Positions 41,590 through 49,315 of a DNA stretch of 64,000 bases are shown in pieces. This stretch comes from RBG-13-51-18 sp050014095 (GTDB lineage Bacteria; Chloroflexota; Dehalococcoidia; Dehalococcoidales; RBG-16-60-22). Where the stretch lies: assembly GCA_050014095.1 (NCBI GenBank), contig JBEKDZ010000006.1, positions 1-64,000 on the forward strand, written 5' to 3'. Under the pieces are notes generated by a model. It ran no database searches, was not told the DNA's origin, and saw only the letters and a program-made list of their open reading frames with translations. Position 1 is the stretch's first letter; each line of letters begins with the position of its first letter. Position numbers and translations under genes: made by a program.

Positions 41590-42624
41590 TCAAATAATCA
41601 GCATCGCATCGCCGAAGCTGTAGAAACGATATACCCGCTTAATAGCTTCTCGGTAGGCTTTATCAATCAGCTCTTTACCGGCGAAAGCCGTCACCAGCAT
41701 AAGTAGGGTCGACCTGGGCAAGTGGAAGTTTGTTACCATCGCATCCACCATACAGAACCGGTGCCCCGGTAGAATGAAAAGGCTCACCCAGTCCCGAAAC
41801 GGGTAGATTTCATTCGTTTTACTATTAATGGCGGCCTGCTCAATAAGCCTGACCGAGGTGGTGCCGACACAGATAATGCGGCGTCCCTCTTTTTTAGCCA
41901 GGGATAACTCGGCAGCTACCTCCGGTGTAATGATGCCGTACTCGCGGTAAATGGTATGCTCCCGAGGGTCCTCTACAGTGACAGGACGGAAAGTGTCCAA
42001 GCCTACATGCAGCGTGGTGAAAAGGCAGCGTATGCCCTCACCCTCGATTCTATCGAGCAAATCCGGGGTGAAGTGCAAGCCAGCCGTCGGCGCGGCGGCG
42101 CTGCCCAGAATCCGTGCGTAGACGGTCTGATACCTATCAGGATTCTCCAGAGGGGTGTGGATATAGGGAGGTAAAGGCATCTCGCCGGCAGCCAGCAATC
42201 TAGCTTCGTCAGTAAAGCGGATAGTCCTGATGCCTTCATTACCGGTTTTGACTATCTGGGCGATAATAGGTGTGCCGGCCATATCGGTGGTATTTATCTC
42301 AACTTTTTCACCCACGATAAGACGGCGGGCGGGTTTAACCAGGGCTTCCCAGACGTTTGGCTTAAGACGGCGCAGCAGGAGAATTTCCACCCTTCCCCCG
42401 CTCCCCACCCTTTTACCTTTAAGTCGGGCGGGGATTACGCGACTATCGTTAAAGACCATAACGTCGCCGGAACGAAGATAATCAATGATGTTGAAGAAGA
42501 GACGGTGCTCTATCGAGCCGTCTCGTTTGTTCAGCACCAGCAGGCGTGAATGGTCGCGCGGCTCGATGGGGGTCTGGGCGATAAACTCTTGCGGCAGCGT
42601 ATAATCGAAGTCGCTGGTTTTCAT
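41590..42624 (-). CDS. queA: S-adenosylmethionine:tRNA ribosyltransferase-isomerase
   Basis: A 344-residue QueA. Conserved parts are the DFDYTLPQEFIAQTPIEPRDH start, NDSRVIPARLKG, a GSAAAPTAGLHFT stretch with FTTLHVGLDTFRPV, and FILPGHRFCMVDAMVTNFHLPRSTL. It transfers the ribosyl part of SAM to preQ1 at the wobble position of His/Asp/Asn/Tyr tRNAs, making epoxyqueuosine. No other queuosine gene is in the window. There is no Shine-Dalgarno. A TATAGT box lies eight bases before the ATG, so the transcript is probably leaderless. Confidence 0.95.
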   Translation of the reverse strand: MKTSDFDYTLPQEFIAQTPIEPRDHSRLLVLNKRDGSIEHRLFFNIIDYLRSGDVMVFNDSRVIPARLKGKRVGSGGRVEILLLRRLKPNVWEALVKPARRLIVGEKVEINTTDMAGTPIIAQIVKTGNEGIRTIRFTDEARLLAAGEMPLPPYIHTPLENPDRYQTVYARILGSAAAPTAGLHFTPDLLDRIEGEGIRCLFTTLHVGLDTFRPVTVEDPREHTIYREYGIITPEVAAELSLAKKEGRRIICVGTTSVRLIEQAAINSKTNEIYPFRDWVSLFILPGHRFCMVDAMVTNFHLPRSTLLMLVTAFAGKELIDKAYREAIKRVYRFYSFGDAMLII

Positions 42625-42632
42625 ACATTTTC

Positions 42633-42661
42633 ACTATACCCAATGGCTGTGAGAAAGGCAA
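42633..42661 (-). promoter_or_regulatory. Promoter of queA, leaderless arrangement
   Basis: On the minus strand TTGCCT (42656-42661) and TATAGT (42633-42638) are spaced by 17 bases. The -10 box ends eight bases before the queA ATG, which puts the transcription start at or within a base or two of the start codon. Confidence 0.6.
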
Positions 42662-42699
42662 TTTATGAATTATCAATTGACAGTTAGTTATTGGTCGTC

Positions 42700-42723
42700 A
42701 TTCCCGTGAAAACGGGAATCCAG
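42700..42723. repeat. Small hairpin repeat with GAAA loop (copy 2)
   Basis: ATTCCCGT, GAAA, ACGGGAAT, CCAG. Same design as 30397-30420 with compensating changes in the stem. Confidence 0.6.
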
Positions 42724-42751
42724 AGGATAAAGAAGGCTGGTAGAAAATACG

Positions 42752-42817
42752 ATCGTCTCCCTTTATAAAAGGGATTCATCCTGAAGGATTCTTCCTGAAG
42801 GAGAAGGAGAGGGATTT
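42752..42817. repeat. Palindromic intergenic repeat, family 1 (long form), copy A
   Basis: About 66 bp that recurs almost unchanged, in inverted orientation, at 51299-51364. It holds TCCCTTT/AAAAGGGA followed by tandem ATCCTGAAGGATTCTTCCTGAAG-like units, and ends GAGAGGGATTT. Confidence 0.75.
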
Positions 42818-42879
42818 TGGTGACATCTTTTCACTTTCGAAAGAGATGTGCTACAATTTGCTAAATTGAAGGAGGCATC

Positions 42880-43776
42880 ATGCCAAAAGCAGTAGTAATG
42901 AAGTACGATAATTTGATTAAAACCATACCCATGAAGGACTATGATGAAGGCGGCTACCGGCAAGGGACGGTGCTGGATAAAAAATGGCTGGGCTTCGATG
43001 TCCATGTCAAATACGGGGTTTACCGTATGGCGGGGAAAATGGGCAATCCGCCTTTTACCCCGCACGTGCATGACTTCGACCAGGTGTTGCTCTTCGCGGG
43101 GTCGGACATGAACGATATCGGCGACCTGGGGGCGGAGGTTGAGTTCTGCCTGGGCGACGAACTGGAAACGCATATGATTACCACGACCACCGCCGTGGCG
43201 ATTCCTAAAGGGACGCCCCATTTCCCGGCATCAATCAACATGATGAAACTCCCGTTTTTTTATTACGAAATATCTTTAACGCCGGCATATAAAGAAAAAC
43301 CGGTACTCGCCGATAAAAAACCGGGGCCTATAGCCGGATTCAGGTCAGCAACACGTAAATATATCATGCCGCTGGCTTTTATACGCAAAGGCGCCTGGCA
43401 TTACGGTCCCACTAACCGGGATGACGGGGGTGGTCAGCTATCCTTCATCCGCACCAAAGAAGCGGCGGGGTTCGACTTCGTGATGCTGTACGAGAGTATG
43501 AAGCGGGGACCTTACCGCATAGGGCCCGACCCCGATAAGCCCCACACCCACCCCACTACACAGATAATGTGCCTGCTGGGAACGGATACAGACGATTTAA
43601 CCGTGTTAGGTGGCGACTTTGAAATATGTGTGGGTAAAGAACAGGAAAAGCATAAGTTCAATAAAAGCACGGCAGTACTGATGCCACCGTTTGTACCACA
43701 CTGGCCGGGCGGAGTGGTTAAACTGGAAAAACCGATGATATTTGCGGATATACACCCGTTCGGGAATGAGAGGTAG
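42880..43776 (+). CDS. Bicupin-like protein of unknown function with internal duplication
   Basis: A 298-residue protein built of two similar halves. The first has TPHVHDFDQVLLFAGSDMND...GAEVEFCLGDELETH, the second HTHPTTQIMCLLGTDTDDL...GGDFEICVGKEQEKH. Each half has an HxH pair and a later His (GTPHFP, FVPHWPGG), as in metal-binding cupins. I do not recognise a named family. A good GGAGGC precedes the ATG and a TGTGCTACAATTTGC stretch may hold the -10 box. The PH-like gene follows 13 bp later. It could bind a metal-chelated acid; no reaction is claimed. Confidence 0.7.
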   Translation: MPKAVVMKYDNLIKTIPMKDYDEGGYRQGTVLDKKWLGFDVHVKYGVYRMAGKMGNPPFTPHVHDFDQVLLFAGSDMNDIGDLGAEVEFCLGDELETHMITTTTAVAIPKGTPHFPASINMMKLPFFYYEISLTPAYKEKPVLADKKPGPIAGFRSATRKYIMPLAFIRKGAWHYGPTNRDDGGGQLSFIRTKEAAGFDFVMLYESMKRGPYRIGPDPDKPHTHPTTQIMCLLGTDTDDLTVLGGDFEICVGKEQEKHKFNKSTAVLMPPFVPHWPGGVVKLEKPMIFADIHPFGNER

Positions 43777-43788
43777 GGGAGGACAAAA

Positions 43789-44121
43789 ATGACTATCGAT
43801 ACAATATATTCTGATGGATTGATAACCATTACCCAGGACAATGTGGTGTTCCATAATTATTATTTTCCGGGAGTGAGTAAAGTAGTACCCATCAGCAATA
43901 TTGAACAAATAGTCGGCAATAAACCAAGTGTTTTCAACGGCAAATGGCGCTTATGGGGTAGTGGCAGGTACGATATTTGGTTTCCCATGGACATGAAGCG
44001 ACCGAGCCGCGACCGTATTTTTCATGCCAAATTGAAAAACACCGATTACCAAATTGGATTCACGGTAAAAGATTCAGCAAGGGTTGAGAATATCTTCAGG
44101 CAAATGCATCTCATGGTGTAA
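43789..44121 (+). CDS. Small PH-domain-like protein
   Basis: A 110-residue protein with alternating strands and one C-terminal helix (SARVENIFRQMHLM), matching the bacterial PH-like fold. It has a GSGRYDIWFPMDMKRPSRDR loop. No catalytic residues are visible. Its start lies 13 bp after the bicupin stop with AGGGGAGGA upstream, so they share a transcript. Function not known. Confidence 0.6.
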   Translation: MTIDTIYSDGLITITQDNVVFHNYYFPGVSKVVPISNIEQIVGNKPSVFNGKWRLWGSGRYDIWFPMDMKRPSRDRIFHAKLKNTDYQIGFTVKDSARVENIFRQMHLMV

Positions 44122-44152
44122 GAATAAATACCGGATACCCGAGTAGGAGAAA

Positions 44153-44190
44153 AACAAAAATCCCCAACTTTTTGATGGTCGGGGATTTGT
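44153..44190. terminator. Bidirectional terminator
   Basis: AAATCCCC pairs with GGGGATTT around a 15-nt loop, and A/T-rich tracts flank both sides. It lies between the convergent ends of the PH-like gene (plus) and the retropepsin gene (minus). Confidence 0.65.
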
Positions 44191-44215
44191 ATCTTCTACT
44201 TAAATTTAAGAATAC

Positions 44216-44779
44216 TTATTTACCATGACAATGTTTAAATTTCTTCCCACTACCACAGGGACATAGCTCGTTATTACTAACTTCTTTGAAAATTCCGCTT
44301 CCAATTTCTATATCAGTTGGTGGATGTTTCATAAAGTTGATACATTCCATGGAAGGCATCCTAAAAGACATATTTGTCTTTCCTCTGTGGTTGGTAATCG
44401 CAAAATCTCCATTGGTTATTATATCCATACCTATTAGAACATCGGCACCGGTTATATTAACCTCGTTTACTCGTATTTGAGAAATACACACTTTATTTGG
44501 CAAATATATACTTACAAAATATGTACGAGCGTCTGTTTCACCGCCAGCAGTTTTGACTTTACACATGCCTGTAGGCTTAAGCCTGCATTGTTTTACAATT
44601 TTTTTTGAAATTGCTGTCTTCGTAGCACCAGTATCCCAGATAGCTTTATATTCTTTAGTAGGTACAGCAGGTTGAGATATCTTAGGATCAAAAGCTTCTT
44701 GAATCTTAACGAACGATGTTAATACTGATACGATCCCTGTGAATAGGTAGTTAAATGAATGAATTGGCTGATTAGGCAT
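44216..44779 (-). CDS. Retropepsin-like aspartic protease fused to a SEC-C zinc motif
   Basis: A 187-residue protein. Residues 45-58 read YKAIWDTGATKTAI with the retropepsin active-site D49-T-G-A. A later GADVLIGMDII supplies the hydrophobic-hydrophobic-Gly element of single-domain aspartic proteases, which work as homodimers. The C-terminal 17 residues are a SEC-C motif (LCPCGSGKKFKHCHG, Cys173, Cys175, Cys184 and a His), the zinc module known from SecA tails. The start overlaps the stop of the DUF5678-like gene by one base (TGATG). The substrate is unknown; the upstream partner is an obvious candidate. Confidence 0.83.
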   Translation of the reverse strand: MPNQPIHSFNYLFTGIVSVLTSFVKIQEAFDPKISQPAVPTKEYKAIWDTGATKTAISKKIVKQCRLKPTGMCKVKTAGGETDARTYFVSIYLPNKVCISQIRVNEVNITGADVLIGMDIITNGDFAITNHRGKTNMSFRMPSMECINFMKHPPTDIEIGSGIFKEVSNNELCPCGSGKKFKHCHGK

Positions 44780-45024
44780 CAGGCAAATGTCACCCGCGAA
44801 TGATACATTTGTCGATAGCTATCACTGCCGGGTTCGCATTTCTGAACTAAAAAAGTGCCTAACTTATGCTTTTCAGCGGTCTTTTGCACAGCTTCTAATT
44901 CAGAATCATAAGCACCGATGACTTCTAGGTTTTTTATTACAATGAATTTCCCATTAAATTGTTTTACTAGTTCTTTTTGGTGCTCAAGATAGTATTTGAA
45001 CTCTTGTTCTAAATCCCCGGGCAT
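44779..45024 (-). CDS. Small DUF5678-like protein, partner of the retropepsin
   Basis: An 81-residue protein. The core reads NGKFIVIKNLEVIGAYDSELEAVQKTAEKHKLGTFLVQKC, which I match to DUF5678, a short domain often next to aspartic proteases. The open frame extends 17 codons further, but AAAGGGAGGG sits seven bases before the ATG at 45024, so I choose that start. A TATAAT box lies at 45056-45061 on this strand. It is the first gene of a two-gene operon. No enzymatic residues are evident. Confidence 0.72.
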   Translation of the reverse strand: MPGDLEQEFKYYLEHQKELVKQFNGKFIVIKNLEVIGAYDSELEAVQKTAEKHKLGTFLVQKCEPGSDSYRQMYHSRVTFA

Positions 45025-45055
45025 ACAAACCCTCCCTTTCCCTAGTGCTAGTAAT

Positions 45056-45061
45056 ATTATA
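45056..45061 (-). promoter_or_regulatory. -10 box of the DUF5678/retropepsin operon
   Basis: On the minus strand TATAAT occurs 32 bases before the chosen ATG. A TTGACT lies only eight bases upstream of it, too close to be its -35, so the -35 is undefined. Confidence 0.5.
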
Positions 45062-45122
45062 CAACAAAAAGTCAAGTCCTAGTTGGCATAACTATATTCT
45101 ACAATAGTACCATTAGATAATA

Positions 45123-46004
45123 CTAAAGTCCAGCCGCTGCCATGATTTCCGGCACTTTCTTTTGCCAGCCGATTGCCATGATATGCACGCCCTGGCACAT
45201 GGGCTTCATCTGCTTGATGAGGCCGGCGGCTATCTGAATGCCGGTCTTTTCGCGGTCTTCTTTAGGCGCATCGGCCATCTTCTGTATAAGGTTATCCGGC
45301 ACGCGGATGCCGGCCACATTTGCGTTCATAAACCTGGCAAAGCCGGCGTTTTTTAACGGGATAACGCCCACCATGACGGGCGTCTTGAATTTCTCCACCC
45401 GCTTCATAAACCTTTCGAATGACTTAGCGTCGTAGACAGCCTGGGTCTGGAAAAACTTGGCGCCGGCGGTTATCTTCTTCTGCATCTTGATGATTTGCAG
45501 CTCTTCCGATGCCTCGGTGTTGGACTCCACCTTAACCACCGCGCCGGAGAAGAAAGCGGGCTTTCCCTTAAGCTCATTGTTAGAAAGGTCGAAACCCTCG
45601 TTCAGGCGCATGATGGTATTGAGCAAGGTCACGGAATCAAGGTCAAAGACATCCTTCGCCTGGGGATGATCGCCTTTTGCCGCCATATCACCCGTCAAAG
45701 CTAGAATATTCTTAATGCCCATCACCCAGGCACCGAGGAGGTCGGACTGTAAAGCGATGCGGTTGCGGTCGCGGCAGGTCATCTGTAAGATAGGCTCAAG
45801 ACCACCCTGCACACATAAAGTGGCTGTCACCAGCCCGGACATCCGCAATATGGAACTCTGCTGGTCGGTAACGTTGGCGGCATCCACCTTACCCTTCAGA
45901 ATTTCGATATTTTCTATTATTTCATGAGTATCCGTGCCTTTAATAGGTCCGAACTCGCAGGTAATAGCAAATTTACCCGATTCCAGTTGTGATTGAAGGC
46001 TCAT
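45123..46004 (-). CDS. metF: Methylenetetrahydrofolate reductase, catalytic subunit
   Basis: A 293-residue MetF-family TIM-barrel flavoprotein. Conserved pieces are the EFGPIKGTDT start, NVTDQQSSILRMS, LQMTCRDRNRIALQSDLLGA and NILALTGD, then GAKFFQTQAVYD and VMVGVIPLKN. It reduces methylene-THF to methyl-THF. It overlaps metV by one base (TGATG), showing coupled expression. MetV-type partners are needed in acetogens. The electron donor is not evident, but hydrogenase and Etf genes lie just upstream in the same direction. The last gene of the run. Confidence 0.94.
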   Translation of the reverse strand: MSLQSQLESGKFAITCEFGPIKGTDTHEIIENIEILKGKVDAANVTDQQSSILRMSGLVTATLCVQGGLEPILQMTCRDRNRIALQSDLLGAWVMGIKNILALTGDMAAKGDHPQAKDVFDLDSVTLLNTIMRLNEGFDLSNNELKGKPAFFSGAVVKVESNTEASEELQIIKMQKKITAGAKFFQTQAVYDAKSFERFMKRVEKFKTPVMVGVIPLKNAGFARFMNANVAGIRVPDNLIQKMADAPKEDREKTGIQIAAGLIKQMKPMCQGVHIMAIGWQKKVPEIMAAAGL

Positions 46005-46723
46005 TACGCTTTCACCTCCTTCACCGGACTTTCTACCTTAGGTGTTTCAACCTTGGGCGGATTTTCCAGGGCATAACGCGGGGTGGACATCATCTCCGGG
46101 CGGGGCATTATTTTCTTGTGGTCGAGGGGTTTCATCATATCGTTCAGGCGATTTAGCAACCCCCTTTCCTTAAGTCGAGTGTAAATCAGCTCCCAGCCGC
46201 AATCGCGGTCAGGTGAAATCTCGCACTTGCCTTTGTTGGCTCCGCCGCAGGAGCCACTGACCAGGCTCTTCGTGCAGGCAGTAAGGGGGCAAATGCCGCC
46301 GGTATGGTAGAGGAGGCACTGACCGCACTCGAAACAGCGCTCGCTGCCTTCCCATTCGCCGCGAATGCCGCCCAGGTTAACGGTATTGCACCCTGGATAC
46401 ACGGGCTTATTGACTGCAGCCGCCACACACTGGATGCCGATGCCGCAGGTCAGCACCAGCACAGCATCGGCAGCTTTAAGCTGGTCGACTTTGCCCCTCA
46501 ATCCTGATTTTACCAGGGCTTTACTGCAGAGAAAATCAACGCTTTTAGTACCGGTAACATTTTTACCGGCTGCCGTCAGCTTTCGCTTCATCTCTTCAAC
46601 CTGCTTGGGCCCGCCGCTGCCGGAAGACTGCGCACAGCCATCACAACCGACGACAAAAACGCTTTTATCTTTTTCCAGATAGGCGATTATTTCATCAAAA
46701 TGCTTTTGCTCCGAATATAGCAT
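46004..46723 (-). CDS. metV: MetV: MTHFR C-terminal-domain zinc/Fe-S protein
   Basis: A 239-residue protein of the MTHFR_C family. Cys residues occur at FVVGCDGCAQSSGSGG, SVDFLCSK, VLTCGIGIQC, YPGCNT, ERCFECGQCLLYHTGGICPLTAC and SGSCGGANKGKCE, a dense set suited to bind Fe-S clusters or zinc. MetV forms the core reductase with MetF in acetogens (Acetobacterium, Moorella). It begins 16 bp after the hydrogenase large subunit stop, with AAAGGAGG upstream. That spacing places it in the hydrogenase transcript. A tail rich in Glu/Lys/Val ends the protein. Confidence 0.92.
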   Translation of the reverse strand: MLYSEQKHFDEIIAYLEKDKSVFVVGCDGCAQSSGSGGPKQVEEMKRKLTAAGKNVTGTKSVDFLCSKALVKSGLRGKVDQLKAADAVLVLTCGIGIQCVAAAVNKPVYPGCNTVNLGGIRGEWEGSERCFECGQCLLYHTGGICPLTACTKSLVSGSCGGANKGKCEISPDRDCGWELIYTRLKERGLLNRLNDMMKPLDHKKIMPRPEMMSTPRYALENPPKVETPKVESPVKEVKA

Positions 46724-46738
46724 CGCTCCTCCTTTATC

Positions 46739-48298
46739 CTACACAACCCTGTACTGACCGAGGTCTCGACCTTTGGGGGTAACGCAATGGACAGCGCAGG
46801 CGATACACGGGTCGAAGGAACGGATGATACGGACGACCTCGAAGGGGTTCTGCTCATCCTTGACCTTGGTGCCGATGAGCGCCTGCTCGATAGGCCCATG
46901 CTGACCTTTATCGTCCATGGGGGAGATGTTCCAGGTGGTGGGGACGACCGCCTGATAATTGGCGATTTTCTTATTTTTTATTTCAATCCAGTGTCCCAGC
47001 GCGCCGCGCGTGCCTTCGATAATGCCCATGCCGGCGGCTTCTTCCGGGATTTGATATTCAACATAGGCGGGCTGACCGGGCTTAAGCGAAAGAGCCCAGT
47101 TTTCCAGATTATCCACGATGAACTTGGCGGAGAGTGCCCGTGCCAGATGCCTGCCGAGTACGGAAAAGAGGACAGCGGGCTTAGCTTTAAAGTGTTTCAA
47201 TGCACCGTCCACCAGCTCTTTCATCTTAGGGTCGCCTTTGGCATAGGTCACCGCCACGCGCGCCAAAGGACCTACCTCATAGACCTTGCCGTCGTAGCGG
47301 GGAGCTTTCGCCCAGGAATAGGCGCCCGTCTTGCCGGGTTGGGGCCTGGTATCCCCCTGGGAGGGGTGGCGGTTGGAGGTGGCATCCTCGTACCAGGAGT
47401 GTTTCACCTGCTCGGTGATTTTACTTGTATCAAGAACACCCGGCTTGAGGTCGGCGCCGATAGTGCCCTGCTTGAAGAGTCGTTCTCTGGTAGCGTAGTC
47501 CGGGCTCTTGCCATCGAGGTCGTACATACCGTAGGAGAGCAGGTTCTTGCAGCCGATACCGATTTCTGCGTAGTCCATATAAGCTCCGGCGACAGCCAGT
47601 ACGTCCGGGATATAGACATTATTGACGAAATCCTGAAGGATTTTAATTTTCCAGATATATGCCATGATATTATCGGGGGTGGGGATGGTGGTTACGCCCC
47701 CGGGGACAACACCCACGCTATGGGGGATTTTGCCGCTGAAGATAGCAACTGCTTCATGGCCAATACGCCGGATTTCCAGCGCCCGGAAATAGTGGGCGAC
47801 CGCTTGCTGATTGACGGCCGGCGGCAGGCGGTAGTCGCCCTCGTAGCGGGGCATGAAAGGCTCCAAAGCACCGCGGTTAATAAAATCTTTGACGGAGTTT
47901 AGCTGCGAATCGTTGCCTTCGTATTTAGCAACGTCGGCGATGTCGACGTAGTCCAGCGCCGCCAGGTGATAGAAGTGCAACACATTATCCTGGACGGAAT
48001 GGGCGCCGTGAATGAGGTTGCGGATGATGCGCCCGTTATCGGGTATTTTATCGGCAATGCCGAAGGCGCTATCCAGACTCAACGCGGCGGCGAGGCCGTG
48101 CGACTGGGGACAAACGCCGCAAATACGCTGGGCGATTACCTGGGCGTCACGCGGGTCACGACCGCGCAGAATTAGCTCTAAACCGCGGAAGAGGTTGCCG
48201 GTAGCGCGGGCGTCTTTGACGACGCCGTTTTCCACGACACACTCTATCTTTAAGTGACCCTCAATCCTGGTGACAGGGTCGATAACGATTTTAGCCAT
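46739..48298 (-). CDS. [NiFe] hydrogenase large subunit
   Basis: A 519-residue catalytic subunit. The L1 motif RICGVCPQSHG gives Cys60/Cys63 and the C-terminal L2 motif DPCIACAVH gives Cys498/Cys501. Fifteen residues follow the His504, the usual tail removed by a maturation protease, not encoded here. KIVIDPVTRIEGHLKIE and the rest resemble group 1-type enzymes more than the F420 or NAD groups, though I cannot place it firmly. The open frame starts 22 codons earlier, but the ATG at 48298 begins the conserved protein and overlaps the small subunit end by eight bases. AAGGAGG lies seven bases upstream. Confidence 0.93.
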   Translation of the reverse strand: MAKIVIDPVTRIEGHLKIECVVENGVVKDARATGNLFRGLELILRGRDPRDAQVIAQRICGVCPQSHGLAAALSLDSAFGIADKIPDNGRIIRNLIHGAHSVQDNVLHFYHLAALDYVDIADVAKYEGNDSQLNSVKDFINRGALEPFMPRYEGDYRLPPAVNQQAVAHYFRALEIRRIGHEAVAIFSGKIPHSVGVVPGGVTTIPTPDNIMAYIWKIKILQDFVNNVYIPDVLAVAGAYMDYAEIGIGCKNLLSYGMYDLDGKSPDYATRERLFKQGTIGADLKPGVLDTSKITEQVKHSWYEDATSNRHPSQGDTRPQPGKTGAYSWAKAPRYDGKVYEVGPLARVAVTYAKGDPKMKELVDGALKHFKAKPAVLFSVLGRHLARALSAKFIVDNLENWALSLKPGQPAYVEYQIPEEAAGMGIIEGTRGALGHWIEIKNKKIANYQAVVPTTWNISPMDDKGQHGPIEQALIGTKVKDEQNPFEVVRIIRSFDPCIACAVHCVTPKGRDLGQYRVV

Positions 48299-49187
48299 TA
48301 TTCGCCTCCTTGTTAGCCCAGTAGGCGCCGACAACCGGAAGGTCGACATCAATGAGCTTTTCATAGAAGGGGGCGGTCTCGTTGGGGAACTCAGGCTGGG
48401 TGCAGCCGTTGCAGGGTGCTCCCGCGCCGATGACCCAGTTGGTGCCGCTGTTCCAGTGCCTTATAGGGCAGTCCGCGTGGGTGATAGGCCCCTTGCAGCC
48501 GAGCTCGTAGAGGCAGCCTTCCTCGCCGAATTTCTTGGCGAATTTGCCTTCATCGAAGTAGGCGCGGCGGGGGCAGTTTTCATGTATCAGCTTGCCGTAG
48601 AAAAGCTTTGGTCTCAAGAAATCATCGAGGTCTTCCGGTTTAGGCAAACCGTATAAAATAATGCTGGCGACCGTCCCCACAAACCAGTCGGGGTGGGGCG
48701 GACAGCCAGCGATATTAATCAGGGGTTTATTTATTTTTTTTGTGGTAAAGAAATTCTGGACGGAGACACAGCCGGTGGGGTTGGGTGGGGACGCCGGAAT
48801 GCCGCCGAAAGAGGCGCAAGTGCCTATAGCGATAACCACCAGTGCGTCTTTCGCCAGCTCCTCTACTCTCTGCTGCATGGTAACCGGTTTGCCGTTCCGC
48901 TCGCCGACTACGCCATAAACACCACCATCAGCCGTCGGTACCGCGCCGTCCACCACGAGGACATACTCGCCTTTTTGGCGTTTGGCGGTGTCTTCCATCA
49001 CCTGAATCGCTAATTCTCCGGCGGCCGCCATAATCACCGGGTGAAACTTAAGGTTGATGTGTACGCCGGGCGCCAGCTGGTCGATGAGCACATTTTTGAT
49101 GGTGGGGCTGGCAGTATTGAGCATAGCAACTGCACAGCCGCTACAGGCAGCCGTCTGGAGGTAAATGACGGGAAGTTCTTTAACCAT
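48291..49187 (-). CDS. [NiFe] hydrogenase small subunit without Tat signal
   Basis: A 298-residue protein starting MVKELPVIYLQTAACSGCAV, so the proximal-cluster cysteines (Cys15, Cys18) come at once. Later ligands include GTCASFGGIPA, INIAGCPPHPDW, CLYELGCKGP, CPIRHWNSGTNWVIGAG and CNGCTQPEFP. Group 1 small subunits usually carry an RRxFxK export signal ahead of this point; none exists here, even in the longest frame from 49235. The enzyme should therefore stay in the cytoplasm. AAAGGAG is placed for the ATG at 49187 (a GTG precedes it by one codon). Confidence 0.92.
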   Translation of the reverse strand: MVKELPVIYLQTAACSGCAVAMLNTASPTIKNVLIDQLAPGVHINLKFHPVIMAAAGELAIQVMEDTAKRQKGEYVLVVDGAVPTADGGVYGVVGERNGKPVTMQQRVEELAKDALVVIAIGTCASFGGIPASPPNPTGCVSVQNFFTTKKINKPLINIAGCPPHPDWFVGTVASIILYGLPKPEDLDDFLRPKLFYGKLIHENCPRRAYFDEGKFAKKFGEEGCLYELGCKGPITHADCPIRHWNSGTNWVIGAGAPCNGCTQPEFPNETAPFYEKLIDVDLPVVGAYWANKEANNG

Positions 49188-49315
49188 CACGACCAACTCC
49201 TTTCTCGAAAAAACGAATATTATCGGAAGTGACACTTAATTATACTAGAAATCAGGGACTTAAGGGAATCGGAGAAAATACCTAAATACGAAGCTCGAAA
49301 TGCTACAATAAATGA

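Noticed and set aside
44153..44190. Hairpin as a regulatory RNA
   Set aside because: Its position between convergent gene ends and flanking A/T tracts fit a bidirectional terminator.
46787..47902. Long plus-strand open frame (371 codons) opposite the hydrogenase large subunit
   Set aside because: Antisense shadow of a gene with intact L1 and L2 motifs; no independent domain.
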